Assembly (NCBI GenBank): GCA_003599535.1
Contig: QZKQ01000085.1
Coordinates: 1 to 52,944 of the forward strand
From: Candidatus Zixiibacteriota bacterium
Lineage (GTDB): Bacteria; Electryoneota; B3-LCP
DNA: 52,944 bases
Direction of reading: 5' to 3'
Below the pieces are notes generated by a model. It saw nothing but the letters and a program-made list of their open reading frames with translations. It did not search any database and was not told the DNA's origin. The translations under genes were made by a program, and so were the position numbers. Below are positions 24,688 through 32,848 of the stretch, piece after piece; position 1 is the first letter of the stretch; the number at the start of each line of letters is the position of its first letter.

Positions 24688-25981
24688 TCTCCTGCCCGTA
24701 CTGCCCGGCGCCTTCCGCCTCTACCGGGCCGCCCAGTCCTGGGACCGCCCCCGCCTGGAAGCCTACCAGGACGACATGCTGCGCCGCCTGGTGCGCCACG
24801 CCGGGCGCAAGGTCCCCTACTACCGCGAGCTGTTCGCCCGGATCGGCCTGGACCCGGAGTCCTTCCGCGGCCGCGCCGATATGCCCCGCCTCCCCCTGCT
24901 CGACAAGGATACCGTCCGCACCCGGGCGAAGGACCTGATCGCCGAAGACGCCGCCCGCTACGGTGTCGTGTGGGAATCCACCAGCGGGTCCACCGGCACG
25001 CCCCTGCACGTCATCGTGGACCGCGGCGCCCGGGGGCACAAGCTGGCGGCCCTGATCCAGTGCTACCGCTGGGCCGGTTACCGCCTGGGCATGAAGACCT
25101 TCAGCCTGCAGAGCTATTACCTGAAGGACGGCCCCTGCCAGGTCGTTCCCCTGTCCCGGGTACTGCGCTACGATTCGGTGCAGTTCAAGCCGGAAACGGC
25201 GGCGGAGGCGGCCCGGGCCCTGCGGCGCTACCGCCCGCGATTCGTCATGGGCTTCCCCTTCGATCTGCTGATGTTCGCCCGCTGGGCCGCCCAGGCGGGG
25301 CTGCCCCTTCCCGCCCCCGTGGGGATCGTCACCTACGGCGAAACCCTGTCCGATCATAAGCGCCACGCCCTTCAGGAGGCTTGGGGTGCGCCCGTGTTCA
25401 ACTACTACTCCCAGCACGAATGCGCCTCCATGATCGCCGAGTGCCCCGGGCATTCCCTGCACACTATTGACAGTTTTGCTTACCATGAGCTGGTGGACGC
25501 GTCCGGCGCGGTGATGGAGGGCGGGGGCCGGGGCGAACTGGTGGGCACGGGGCTCTACAACTACGCCATGCCCCTGATCCGCTACCGCAGCCGCGACGAC
25601 GTGGTGGTGGACCCGGGGCCGGCCTCCCGCTGCTCCTGCGGCCGACCCTACGGCGTCGTGCGGGAAATCCTGGGCAAGCAGTGCGATTACCTCGAAACTC
25701 CCGACGGCCGCCTGCTGGGCGCGGTGATGTCGCACAGCATTGACCGGGGCCGGGGCGTGGTGACGTCCCAGTGCGTGCAGGACGCCGTGGACCACCTCTA
25801 CGTCAACCTGGTGGTGGACGCCTCCTTCACTGGCGAGTCGCAACAGGCGCTGGAACGGGATTTGCGCAAGAGGCTGGGCGGGGAGATGCGGGTGGACTTC
25901 CGCCTCGTCACCGAGCTGGAGAAACGTCCCGGCGGCAAGACCCCGTTCATCCTGTCGAAGATCGGGCGGGAATACCGATGA
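24680..25981 (+). CDS. PaaK/CapK-like AMP-forming acyl-CoA ligase or adenylyltransferase
   Basis: The ATG at 24680 has GGGAGG 9 nt upstream; the longer frame from 24506 lies inside the lyase gene. 433 aa. Motifs: RKVPYYRELFARIG, the nucleotide loop WESTSGSTGTPLHV, GIVTYGETLSDHKRHALQEA, NYYSQHECASMIAEC, GTGLYNYAMPLIRYRSRDDV and SRCSCGRPYGVVREILG. The order matches the phenylacetate-CoA ligase family, including the CapK-like members found in capsule clusters. Such enzymes activate a carboxylic acid as an acyl-adenylate. Here it may make the CoA ester handled by the MaoC and CitE proteins, or activate an acid for attachment to the sugar. It is translationally coupled to CitE. Confidence 0.88.
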   Translation: MFDLLPVLPGAFRLYRAAQSWDRPRLEAYQDDMLRRLVRHAGRKVPYYRELFARIGLDPESFRGRADMPRLPLLDKDTVRTRAKDLIAEDAARYGVVWESTSGSTGTPLHVIVDRGARGHKLAALIQCYRWAGYRLGMKTFSLQSYYLKDGPCQVVPLSRVLRYDSVQFKPETAAEAARALRRYRPRFVMGFPFDLLMFARWAAQAGLPLPAPVGIVTYGETLSDHKRHALQEAWGAPVFNYYSQHECASMIAECPGHSLHTIDSFAYHELVDASGAVMEGGGRGELVGTGLYNYAMPLIRYRSRDDVVVDPGPASRCSCGRPYGVVREILGKQCDYLETPDGRLLGAVMSHSIDRGRGVVTSQCVQDAVDHLYVNLVVDASFTGESQQALERDLRKRLGGEMRVDFRLVTELEKRPGGKTPFILSKIGREYR

Positions 25982-26154
25982 TGTAAGCTTTCATGATGAT
26001 TCGGAGGTTATCAGGGCAAAGGCGTAAGTACTGAGAATCATTTGAGCGCAATGAATGGATTTGATGGGTAGAGTGTAAGCAATCCAACCGGGGCGGGGTA
26101 GTATTAGTGGGAGCAGTCAACCAATTCCCCACTACTACCTAATGAGGAGGTCCC

Positions 26155-26532
26155 ATGAAGCGGACGGTTTACACCCTGATTGCGGGGCTTTGCCTGGCCC
26201 TAGTTCTTTGCACTACGGCATTTTCCGGGGACAAGCCGGCGCCGGATACCATGCCCGAACCGGTCGGCGGCATGGCCGAACTCGGGAAGAATGTCATCTA
26301 CCCGGCCTCGGCCTTGAAGGATTCTCTGGAAGGCACGGTCTATGTCCAGGTTCAGATCACGATGAAAGGGCAGGCCCAGGATGCGAAGGTCATCAAGGGG
26401 GTGCGCCAGGACCTGGACCAAGCCGCCGTCGAAGCCGTGGCGAAGACGAAGTGGACCCCGGCGAGGCAGGGAGACAGGCCGGTAGAAGTCACGGTTACGG
26501 TACCGGTTCAGTTCAAAATGTCGGAAAAATAA
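26155..26532 (+). CDS. Small secreted TonB C-terminal-domain protein
   Basis: 125 aa, with a good ribosome site (GAGGAGG) and a signal peptide (TLIAGLCLALVLCTTAFSG). Almost the whole mature chain is a TonB C-terminal fold: YPASALKDSLEGTVYVQVQI, then AKVIKGVRQDLDQAAVEAVA, KWTPARQGDRPVEVTVTVPV. Unlike an energy-transducing TonB it has no N-terminal anchor that would stay in the membrane and no Pro-rich linker. The same module ends the lipoprotein at 27.4 kb, with the shared motif YPASAL-DS, so the two are probably paralogous. It sits 66 bp upstream of the ECF sigma factor. A periplasmic binding or sensing role is inferred. Confidence 0.8.
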   Translation: MKRTVYTLIAGLCLALVLCTTAFSGDKPAPDTMPEPVGGMAELGKNVIYPASALKDSLEGTVYVQVQITMKGQAQDAKVIKGVRQDLDQAAVEAVAKTKWTPARQGDRPVEVTVTVPVQFKMSEK

Positions 26533-26597
26533 GCCGCCCCTCGCACCGAAACGGGGCTGTCAGTAAACCCTGGCACGCACATGTGGTGGGGAGGCGC

Positions 26598-27122
26598 GTG
26601 GAAACGGTTATCCGCGAAATTCTGGCCGGAGATAAAGAAAAATTTCGTGTCATCATCCGGGAATATAGCGCCGACCTCCTGCGCCTTGCCCACCACTTCG
26701 TGCGGGATTGGGATGAAGCTGAGGATATCACTCAAGCCACCTTCATCGCCTGTTACCGATCGCTGTCCCACTACGATCCGGCGCGGCCGTTTCGCCCCTG
26801 GTTGTACCGGATCCACCTGAACCGGTGCCGGTCGGCCTACCGTTGGCGGCGACGCCATTTAGCCCGGATCATGCGCCTGGAAGATGCGCCGCCGACACCG
26901 GCAGATCCTGATCCTGGCGACCGAAGCGAGCTGATTATGCAGCAAGTGGATCGCCTGGCCACGAAACAGAAAGCAGCTTTTATATTGATTGAAATAGAGA
27001 ATCTCACCTCCCTGGAGGCGGCCCAGATCATGGGGTGTTCCGATTCCACCGCCAGGGTGCACCTGGTGCGGGCCAAGCAACGCCTTCGCAAGCTCCTGGC
27101 AGCGGCTGGGGTGGCCTTATGA
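26598..27122 (+). CDS. RNA polymerase ECF-type sigma factor
   Basis: The GTG at 26598 is preferred (GGGGAGG just upstream, spacing only 3 nt); GTGs at 26583 and 26586 are alternatives. The frame is open far upstream, through the TonB-domain gene, but that is a shadow. 174 aa. Region 2: DLLRLAHHFVRDWDEAEDIT, ATFIACYRSLSHYDPARPFR, PWLYRIHLNRCRSAYR. Region 4: RLATKQKAAFILIEIENLTS, then a helix-turn-helix (AAQIMGCSDSTARVHLVRAK) and QRLRKLL. No anti-sigma zinc-finger gene follows, but a small one-helix membrane protein overlaps its stop by ATGA and may do that job. It probably controls its own operon and perhaps surface-related genes. Confidence 0.9.
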   Translation: METVIREILAGDKEKFRVIIREYSADLLRLAHHFVRDWDEAEDITQATFIACYRSLSHYDPARPFRPWLYRIHLNRCRSAYRWRRRHLARIMRLEDAPPTPADPDPGDRSELIMQQVDRLATKQKAAFILIEIENLTSLEAAQIMGCSDSTARVHLVRAKQRLRKLLAAAGVAL

Positions 27123-27427
27123 CCAGTTGGCAAAAAGATATGCAGCAGCAGCGGGATCTCGTCCCGCCGGTCGGCATGATACCACGACTGGAACGCACCG
27201 TCATGGCACGCCTGGCGCCCGCCCGCCGGGTTCGTACCGGTTGGCGTTGGATCACGGTGGCCTCGCTGGCCCTGGCGGCCGCCCTCGCTGTGTTGATTTT
27301 CCAGCCAGAGCTCCGTCAGCAGGTCCAACCGGAGTCCCAGTTCGTCGCCTCCACGGTCATCGTGGGAGATCACCTCTACATCTGGTTGGAACCGGTCGAA
27401 GGAATAAACCGGGAGACGACGCGATGA
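27119..27427 (+). CDS. Small single-pass membrane protein, possible anti-sigma factor
   Basis: 102 aa; the start ATG overlaps the sigma-factor stop (ATGA), and its own stop overlaps the next start in the same way. Residues ~1-40 are polar and basic (cytoplasmic), ~43-60 form one transmembrane helix (ITVASLALAAALAVLIF), and ~40 residues would be periplasmic (ASTVIVGDHLYIWLEPVEG). It lacks the HxxxCxxC zinc motif of ZAS anti-sigma factors and I recognise no family. Position and topology suggest a membrane-bound regulator of the sigma factor. Confidence 0.75.
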   Translation: MTSWQKDMQQQRDLVPPVGMIPRLERTVMARLAPARRVRTGWRWITVASLALAAALAVLIFQPELRQQVQPESQFVASTVIVGDHLYIWLEPVEGINRETTR

Positions 27428-28446
27428 GAAGAATCCCATTCCCCGTTCCCGTGTTGCTGGCGGCCATGGTGCTGTGGTCCGGTTGCGGCCGCCGGCAGGA
27501 CCGGCACCTGGTGGTGGCGGAAGCCACCCATTTCCTGGTCCAGGGCGAGGGAGACGCGTTGAATTTCCCCCTGTTCCCCGGGACGCTGGGTGTGGATGAG
27601 ATCGAGCGGGACCTGTCGCTGGCGGATTATTACTATCGCAAGCTATCCTCGGTATACAATTTCCGTTCCTTCAATTTCGTGGGCACATCCGGGTTGGAAC
27701 ATCTGCTGGAACGCGACGGCCTGCTGGATCAACCTCTGCCGGTGTACACCTATGATGATTCCGTCTCCCGGGTCGATATCGCGCTGACCTGTTTTACAGC
27801 CACCGCCGCTCAGTTCACTTTCCAGGCCGCCGAAAAGTCCAGCGGACTCAAGCGCACACACGAAGTGGAGGTTCCAGCCGGGAAATCCGCCTCGGTGGGG
27901 GCGCTGTACGATCAGGAAAACAACCGCGGACACCTGGTCTCGCTGTCCTGGCATAGCCTCACCCTGACCAGGCAGCTTCAGCCGGCAGACTTGGCGGGCT
28001 TCCTGCAGCGGAAGAACGCCGCGCCGGGGACGCCGGAACCCGCCCGTTTCAAGCCCGGAGACCAGCGCTGGATGGACCAGATCTTCGGCCCCGGGGTCAT
28101 GACGCTGGCGGTGGCGGATTCCTCTTCTCCGTCCGGAGACACCGGTGAGGTCAACCTGCAGTTCGATGTGCCTCCGGTGCCGGAAGGAGGCATGGAAGCC
28201 ATCGCCAGGGCGGTGAAATACCCCGCTTCGGCGTTGGCCGATTCCGTTGCCGGCACGGTGATGGTGCAGACTACCATCCAACGGGATGGTTCGGTATCAT
28301 CCTGCCGGGTCATTCGCGGAGTCCGCGCGGATGTGGATTCCGCGGCGGTGACGGCCCTGCGGAGTGCGCGGTTCAAGCCCGCCCAGTACCAGGGGCAGGC
28401 GGTGAAAGTGACCGTTGTCATTCCGATCCAATTCAATCCTAAATGA
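27424..28446 (+). CDS. Lipoprotein with C-terminal TonB domain
   Basis: 340 aa. The ATG at 27424 overlaps the upstream stop; the frame extends upstream to 27127 only as a shadow. The signal peptide ends in a lipobox (AAMVLWSGCG, Cys near residue 20), so the mature protein is lipid-anchored. Residues ~30-250 match no family I know. The C-terminal ~95 residues are a TonB C-terminal domain (AIARAVKYPASALADSVAGT, VMVQTTIQRDGSVSSCRVIR, ALRSARFKPAQYQGQAVKVT). Last gene of the sigma-factor operon, 10 bp before the aminotransferase. It may sense a periplasmic signal or contact an outer-membrane receptor and report to the sigma factor through the small membrane protein. Confidence 0.8.
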   Translation: MRRIPFPVPVLLAAMVLWSGCGRRQDRHLVVAEATHFLVQGEGDALNFPLFPGTLGVDEIERDLSLADYYYRKLSSVYNFRSFNFVGTSGLEHLLERDGLLDQPLPVYTYDDSVSRVDIALTCFTATAAQFTFQAAEKSSGLKRTHEVEVPAGKSASVGALYDQENNRGHLVSLSWHSLTLTRQLQPADLAGFLQRKNAAPGTPEPARFKPGDQRWMDQIFGPGVMTLAVADSSSPSGDTGEVNLQFDVPPVPEGGMEAIARAVKYPASALADSVAGTVMVQTTIQRDGSVSSCRVIRGVRADVDSAAVTALRSARFKPAQYQGQAVKVTVVIPIQFNPK

Positions 28447-28456
28447 TTTTGCCGCC

Positions 28457-29602
28457 ATGCGCATCCCCTTCAACCAGCCATACCTGAGCGGCAACGAGGA
28501 ACGTTACCTGCGGGAAGCCCTGCTCTCCCGGGCGCACTGCGGCAACCGCGCCTTCGGCGACCGGTGCGTCGCGCTCATGCGGGAGCGGTGTGGCTTCGGC
28601 GGGGTGTTCCTGACTCCCTCCTGCACCGCGGCCATGGAAATGGGCGCGCTGCTGGCCGATCTGCGCCCCGGCGACGAGGTGATCCTGCCCTCCTGGACCT
28701 TCAGTTCCACGGCCAACGCGGTGGTGCTGCGCGGCGCCCGGCCACTGTTCTGCGAGATCGAGCCGGACACCATGAACCTGGACGTAGCCCGGATAGAGGC
28801 GCTGGTCACCCCCCGCACCCGCATGATTCTCCCCATTGACTACATGGGCATCCCCTGCGACCTGGAGCCGATCCTGCAGATCGCCGCGAAATATCATCTG
28901 GTGGTCATGGAAGACGCCGCCCAGGCGTTCGGTTCCCGCTACCGGGACCAGCCCTGTGGCAGCCTGCCGCCCCTGGCCGCCTTCAGCTTTCACGAATCGA
29001 AGAATTTGAGCTGCGGGGAAGGGGGGGCGCTGGTGGTCAACGATCCGGAGATGGCCCGGCGCGCCCCGCTGCTGCAGGAAAAGGGCACCGACCGCAGCCT
29101 GGTGCTGAAGGGGGAGCGGGTCAAGTACAGTTGGGTGGACCTGGGATCGAGCTTCCTGCTGGCCGACCTGCTGGCCGCTCTGCTGCTGGCGCAACTGGAG
29201 GCGGCGGACCGGATCATGGAGATCCGCAGCCGCGTCACCCACGGCTACGAGGCCCTGTTCGCGCCCTACGCCGCGCGGGGCTGCGTGCGCCTCCCGCGGC
29301 CGCCCGCCGCGGTCCGGGTGAACCACCACGCCTACTTCGTCATTTTCGATAACGCCGCCCACCAGGAATCCTTCCTGGCGCTGTGCCGGGAACGGGAGAT
29401 CTACCCCTATCGGGGCTACCTGCCGCTGCACTCTTCGGCCATGGGCAAGAGCTTCGGCTACCGCCCCGAAGATCTCCCCCTGACGGAGGACCTGGCTGCG
29501 CGGCTGGTGCGGCTGCCTTTCTATACGGATCTGGCGGACGAAGGCCTGGATTATTGCCTGGAAGGGATGCACGCTGTCCTGCGGCGGCTGTACGGGAATT
29601 AA
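28457..29602 (+). CDS. wecE: dTDP-4-amino-4,6-dideoxyhexose transaminase, WecE/RffA type (DegT/DnrJ/EryC1)
   Basis: The ATG at 28457 aligns with the usual N-terminus (MRIPFNQPYLSGNEERYLRE). 381 aa, close to the family norm. Strong matches to E. coli WecE: HCGNRAFGDRC, FLTPSCTAAMEMGALLADLR, EVILPSWTFSSTANAVVLRG, PDTMNLD, VVMEDAAQAFGSRYRD, the PLP lysine Lys182 in FSFHESKNLSCGEGGA, LLQEKGTDRS and YSWVDLGSSFLLADLLAALL. It makes a 4-amino-4,6-dideoxy sugar nucleotide from the 4-keto sugar with glutamate as amino donor. The 2,3-dehydratase gene is 23 bp downstream. No ribosome site stands out at this start. The enzymes that make the 4-keto-6-deoxy sugar (RmlA/RmlB) are not in the window. Confidence 0.88.
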   Translation: MRIPFNQPYLSGNEERYLREALLSRAHCGNRAFGDRCVALMRERCGFGGVFLTPSCTAAMEMGALLADLRPGDEVILPSWTFSSTANAVVLRGARPLFCEIEPDTMNLDVARIEALVTPRTRMILPIDYMGIPCDLEPILQIAAKYHLVVMEDAAQAFGSRYRDQPCGSLPPLAAFSFHESKNLSCGEGGALVVNDPEMARRAPLLQEKGTDRSLVLKGERVKYSWVDLGSSFLLADLLAALLLAQLEAADRIMEIRSRVTHGYEALFAPYAARGCVRLPRPPAAVRVNHHAYFVIFDNAAHQESFLALCREREIYPYRGYLPLHSSAMGKSFGYRPEDLPLTEDLAARLVRLPFYTDLADEGLDYCLEGMHAVLRRLYGN

Positions 29603-29625
29603 GGAGACCACGGGGAGAGGCGACT

Positions 29626-31146
29626 ATGGGACTGGATCAGGGTGACGCGCAACGGGAAGCGGCCCGGTTAAAGGCCGATCTGACGGGGATTCTCTACCTG
29701 CCCGCCGATTCCTCCCACCTGGACCTGCTGATTTCCTCCCTGACGGAATACAATCCCGGCTTCCCCACGGACGAAGCCCTGGCCTGGCTGGACCAACGGG
29801 CCGCGACCGCTTCCCCCCGCGTGGAACCGGTCCCCCTGTCCGGCTTGCGCCAGTGGTACTTCGACCCGCGCACCGGCGACCTGGTCCACACCACCGGCGG
29901 CTTCTTCGCCATTCGCGGGCTGGAAGTAGCGACCAATCTCGGCCCCGTGCGCCGCTGGACGCAGCCCATCATTGACCAGCCCCGCATCGGCCTGCTGGGC
30001 ATGATGGCCCAGCGCCGCGGCGGGATCCTCTACTTCCTGATGCAGGCCAAGGCCGAGCCGGGGAATATCGGCGGCTACCAGTGGGCGCCGACGGTGCAGG
30101 CCACCCGCAGTAACTACCTGCGCCACCACGGGGGCAAGCCCACCCCCTACCTGGACTACTTCCTGGACGGCCGCGCCGCCCGGGTGCTCTACGACCAGCA
30201 CCAGACCGAGCAGGGGGCCCGGTTCTACCGCAAGCGCAACCGCAACATGATCATCCAGGCGCCGGATGACGCGGAGATCGAGCTGCTGCCGCACTACCGC
30301 TGGCTGACCCTGGGGCAGATCAAGCGCCTGATGCTGCGCGACAACACCGTCAACATGGACGCCCGCTCGGTCATCTCCCTGATCAGCTTCTGTCCCGGCC
30401 ACGGCGTCCCCTGCCGGGCCGTGTCCGCCGCCGACCTGCGCGGCTGCCTGGAGAATACCCCCCTGGCGCGCCCCCTGGATGACGTCTCCTTCCGGCTGCT
30501 GCTGTCCGCCTGTTCGCCCGATTCCCCCCGGCATTCCCTGGACGAACTCCTGCGCCGGATGAGCCGGGAGAAATTCCAGGTGGAACTGGACACCCGGTTG
30601 ATCCCCCTGCGCGAGGTGAAGGACTGGACGGTGACGCCGCAGGAGATTTCCCACCTGCGCGGCCTCTATTTCTCCGTCGCCGGGGTGCGGGTGGAAGCGC
30701 CCGACCGGGAGGTCTCTTCCTGGGATCAGCCCATCATCCGGCAACGCCACCCGGGCCTCGCGGGATTCATCGTCAAGGAGCTGGACGGAGCGCTGCACTT
30801 CCTGGTGCAACTGAAGCTGGAAAGCGGCAACATTGACCTGCTGGGCATGGCTCCCACGGTGCAGTGCATCACCGGCAGTTACGACACCCCCAACCTGCCG
30901 CCCTACGTCGCCGAGATGCTGCAGCCGCAGCGTTCCCGCGTGGTATTCGACACCCTGCAGTCGGAGGAGGGAGGGCGCTTCTTCCGCGAGGAGAACCGCA
31001 ATCTGCTGCTGCTGGCGGACGAGTCCTTCCCCCTGGAGACGCCGCCGCGCTACCTGTGGGTGTCGCTGCGGCAATTGAAACAGTTCCTGGAGTTCAACAA
31101 TTTCCTGAACGTGGAAGCCCGCAGTTTGCTGGCCCTGATTCAATAG
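29626..31146 (+). CDS. NDP-hexose 2,3-dehydratase (EvaA/TylCVI/SpnO family), two-domain
   Basis: The ATG at 29626 follows GGGGAGAGG. 506 aa, with two copies of the same ~200-residue module, as usual in this family. First copy: GLRQWYFDPRTGDLVHTTGG, WTQPIIDQPRIGLLGMM, YFLMQAKAEPGNIGGYQWAP and TVQATRSNYL. Second copy: SWDQPIIRQRHPGLAGFIVK, HFLVQLKLESGNIDLLGMAP and TVQCITGSYD. In antibiotic deoxysugar pathways this enzyme removes the C-2 hydroxyl of NDP-4-keto-6-deoxyglucose, giving a 3,4-diketo intermediate that a 3-ketoreductase then reduces. No such reductase is seen here. Together with the aminotransferase it points to a 2-deoxy 4-amino sugar. Confidence 0.9.
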   Translation: MGLDQGDAQREAARLKADLTGILYLPADSSHLDLLISSLTEYNPGFPTDEALAWLDQRAATASPRVEPVPLSGLRQWYFDPRTGDLVHTTGGFFAIRGLEVATNLGPVRRWTQPIIDQPRIGLLGMMAQRRGGILYFLMQAKAEPGNIGGYQWAPTVQATRSNYLRHHGGKPTPYLDYFLDGRAARVLYDQHQTEQGARFYRKRNRNMIIQAPDDAEIELLPHYRWLTLGQIKRLMLRDNTVNMDARSVISLISFCPGHGVPCRAVSAADLRGCLENTPLARPLDDVSFRLLLSACSPDSPRHSLDELLRRMSREKFQVELDTRLIPLREVKDWTVTPQEISHLRGLYFSVAGVRVEAPDREVSSWDQPIIRQRHPGLAGFIVKELDGALHFLVQLKLESGNIDLLGMAPTVQCITGSYDTPNLPPYVAEMLQPQRSRVVFDTLQSEEGGRFFREENRNLLLLADESFPLETPPRYLWVSLRQLKQFLEFNNFLNVEARSLLALIQ

Positions 31147-31155
31147 AGCGATCCC

Positions 31156-32682
31156 GTGTTACCCCTGTCCCACACGATCCGCCGTCCCGGACGCTACCTT
31201 CTGCCCCTGCTGCTGCTGGCTTTGGCCCTGCGCCTGGCGTTCCTGGGGCAAAAGCCCTTCTGGTCCGACGAAGGGGTGGGCTGGTGGATGGCCCTGGGGG
31301 AAGTGACCCGCGACGCCCCCCGCATCTACCCCTGGGCGTTCGGCTGGGCGCCCGGCCTGCTGGGCTGGCACGAGGCCGCGGGTAGGCTCCCCTCGGTCCT
31401 GGCCGGAGTCCTCCTGGTGGCGGTGATCTACGCCCTGGGTAAGGCCCTTTCCGGGCCCCGGACGGGGCTGTACGCCGCCGCCCTGGCTACCGTCTCGGCC
31501 TACCTGGTGCCGATGTCCCAGGAGATGCGCCTCTATAGCCTGCTGGGGCTGGAGATCGCCGTGGCGCTGTGGGCGTTCCTGCGAATGGAAGAGGGCAAAG
31601 GAGGGTGGGGAGCCTGGCTGGTCCTGCTGGCGGCGGGCGTGGCGGGGCAATACACCCACTGCTTTTTCCTGGCCGTGCTGGGGTATCTCGGCGCGGCAGG
31701 GTTTCTGAAGGCGGGGTGGAGGAATTGGCGCGCCTGGGGGAAATACGCCCTCCTGCTGGCGGCCGTGGCGCTGGCGGCGCTGCCGGAGATGCAGCTTTCC
31801 GCCGGAGTGGCGCAGGCCCGCCCCCACCTGCTGGCCTCCGACCTGGCGCACCTGGGGACCAACGCCGGGCGGGTGGTTCGATCCTACTTCGCCTTCCACT
31901 TCGGCAGCTACCTGACTAACCTGCCGGGGGGCCTGAAAGCCTATCTGGGGAGTCACCCTTTGTACCTGGCCGGCGCCGCGGCCATGGCGCTGACGGGGAT
32001 GGTGGCGATCTTCTGCACCCTGTGGACGGCGGCCAGCTTGGCGGGGGGACGAAGTTTCCGCGCCTGGGCGGTGCGCCTGCTGCTGGGGATGCTGGTCTTG
32101 TTCACCCTGATTTTCCTGGCGGTGGACGTTTCCACCGCGGCGCACCTGGTGTTCGTGTACGTGCCCTTCCTGCTGCTGACGGCGCTGTTTCTCTCCGTCT
32201 CGCAGGGGAGATACGGGAAGGCCGGGTTGGGGCTGCTGGCGCTGTTGTCGGTGGTCTCCCTGGCGGCGCACTACCGCTCGCCCCAGTTCCCCCACGAGCG
32301 GGCCGACTGGCGCGCCGCCGGACGGTTGCTGCAATCCCAGTGGCAGCCCGGCGACGCCCTCTTCATGCTGCGGGCCCGCGACGCGTGGTACACCCTGAAA
32401 TTCTACTACCCGGACCTGACCGAAGAAGCCCTCTACCAGCCCCGGCACGACTCCGTCTCCGCGGGAGCCGCGGAGCGTTCCGCGAGGTGGGCGCAGTACC
32501 AGCGGACCCGCCGCTTCGACGACCTGCTGCGCGACCACCCGCGGGTGTGGGTGTTGGAATCGGATGCCGGCTGGGATCCGCCGGGGCCGGCGCAGTCCTG
32601 GGACTTCGGCCCCAACCTGCAGGTGCACCGGCTGGAACGCAGCGATTCCAGGGTCCTTTCCGCGGCGGAAACGGCGCCCTGA
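31156..32682 (+). CDS. GT39/ArnT-like polytopic glycosyltransferase
   Basis: GTG start at 31156, 9 bp after the dehydratase stop. 508 aa with about ten hydrophobic helices. The first loop has the family's acidic motif (LGQKPFWSDEGVGWWMAL), followed by LGWHEAAGRLPSVLAGVLLV, VPMSQEMRLYSLLGLEIAVA and TAAHLVFVYVPFLLLTALFL. A soluble periplasmic C-terminal domain begins near residue 375 (PHERADWRAAGRLLQSQWQP). The family moves sugars from polyprenyl-phosphate carriers to lipids or proteins on the periplasmic side. With the GtrB/ArnC-like protein at 18.8 kb it forms a plausible load-and-transfer pair. The acceptor is unknown. Confidence 0.88.
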   Translation: MLPLSHTIRRPGRYLLPLLLLALALRLAFLGQKPFWSDEGVGWWMALGEVTRDAPRIYPWAFGWAPGLLGWHEAAGRLPSVLAGVLLVAVIYALGKALSGPRTGLYAAALATVSAYLVPMSQEMRLYSLLGLEIAVALWAFLRMEEGKGGWGAWLVLLAAGVAGQYTHCFFLAVLGYLGAAGFLKAGWRNWRAWGKYALLLAAVALAALPEMQLSAGVAQARPHLLASDLAHLGTNAGRVVRSYFAFHFGSYLTNLPGGLKAYLGSHPLYLAGAAAMALTGMVAIFCTLWTAASLAGGRSFRAWAVRLLLGMLVLFTLIFLAVDVSTAAHLVFVYVPFLLLTALFLSVSQGRYGKAGLGLLALLSVVSLAAHYRSPQFPHERADWRAAGRLLQSQWQPGDALFMLRARDAWYTLKFYYPDLTEEALYQPRHDSVSAGAAERSARWAQYQRTRRFDDLLRDHPRVWVLESDAGWDPPGPAQSWDFGPNLQVHRLERSDSRVLSAAETAP

Positions 32683-32723
32683 TTCGATGATGGTGAATGC
32701 AATATCCGGTTGATAAACTCAGC

Positions 32724-32746
32724 GCCCCCGAATCAGATTCGGGGGC
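32724..32746. terminator. Hairpin between convergent genes
   Basis: A perfect 10-bp stem (GCCCCCGAAT) closes a CAG loop 41 bp after the GT39 stop. It can act for both the GT39 gene and the convergent methyltransferase gene. There is no strong T-run. Confidence 0.55.
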
Positions 32747-32848
32747 TGGCATTTGGGGGGAAGCCGCTGACAGTGACTGCCCGAGGTGGTGGCGGTTCGT
32801 TCAGAGGGGGCAAGGGTCGTCCATTTTGGGTAACAGGTTGAAAAGGGG

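Noticed and set aside
26581-26820. ATG-started frame MWWGGAW... overlapping the sigma factor start
   Set aside because: It is in another frame, short and without family features. The sigma-2 and sigma-4 regions are in the frame that starts at the GTG at 26598.
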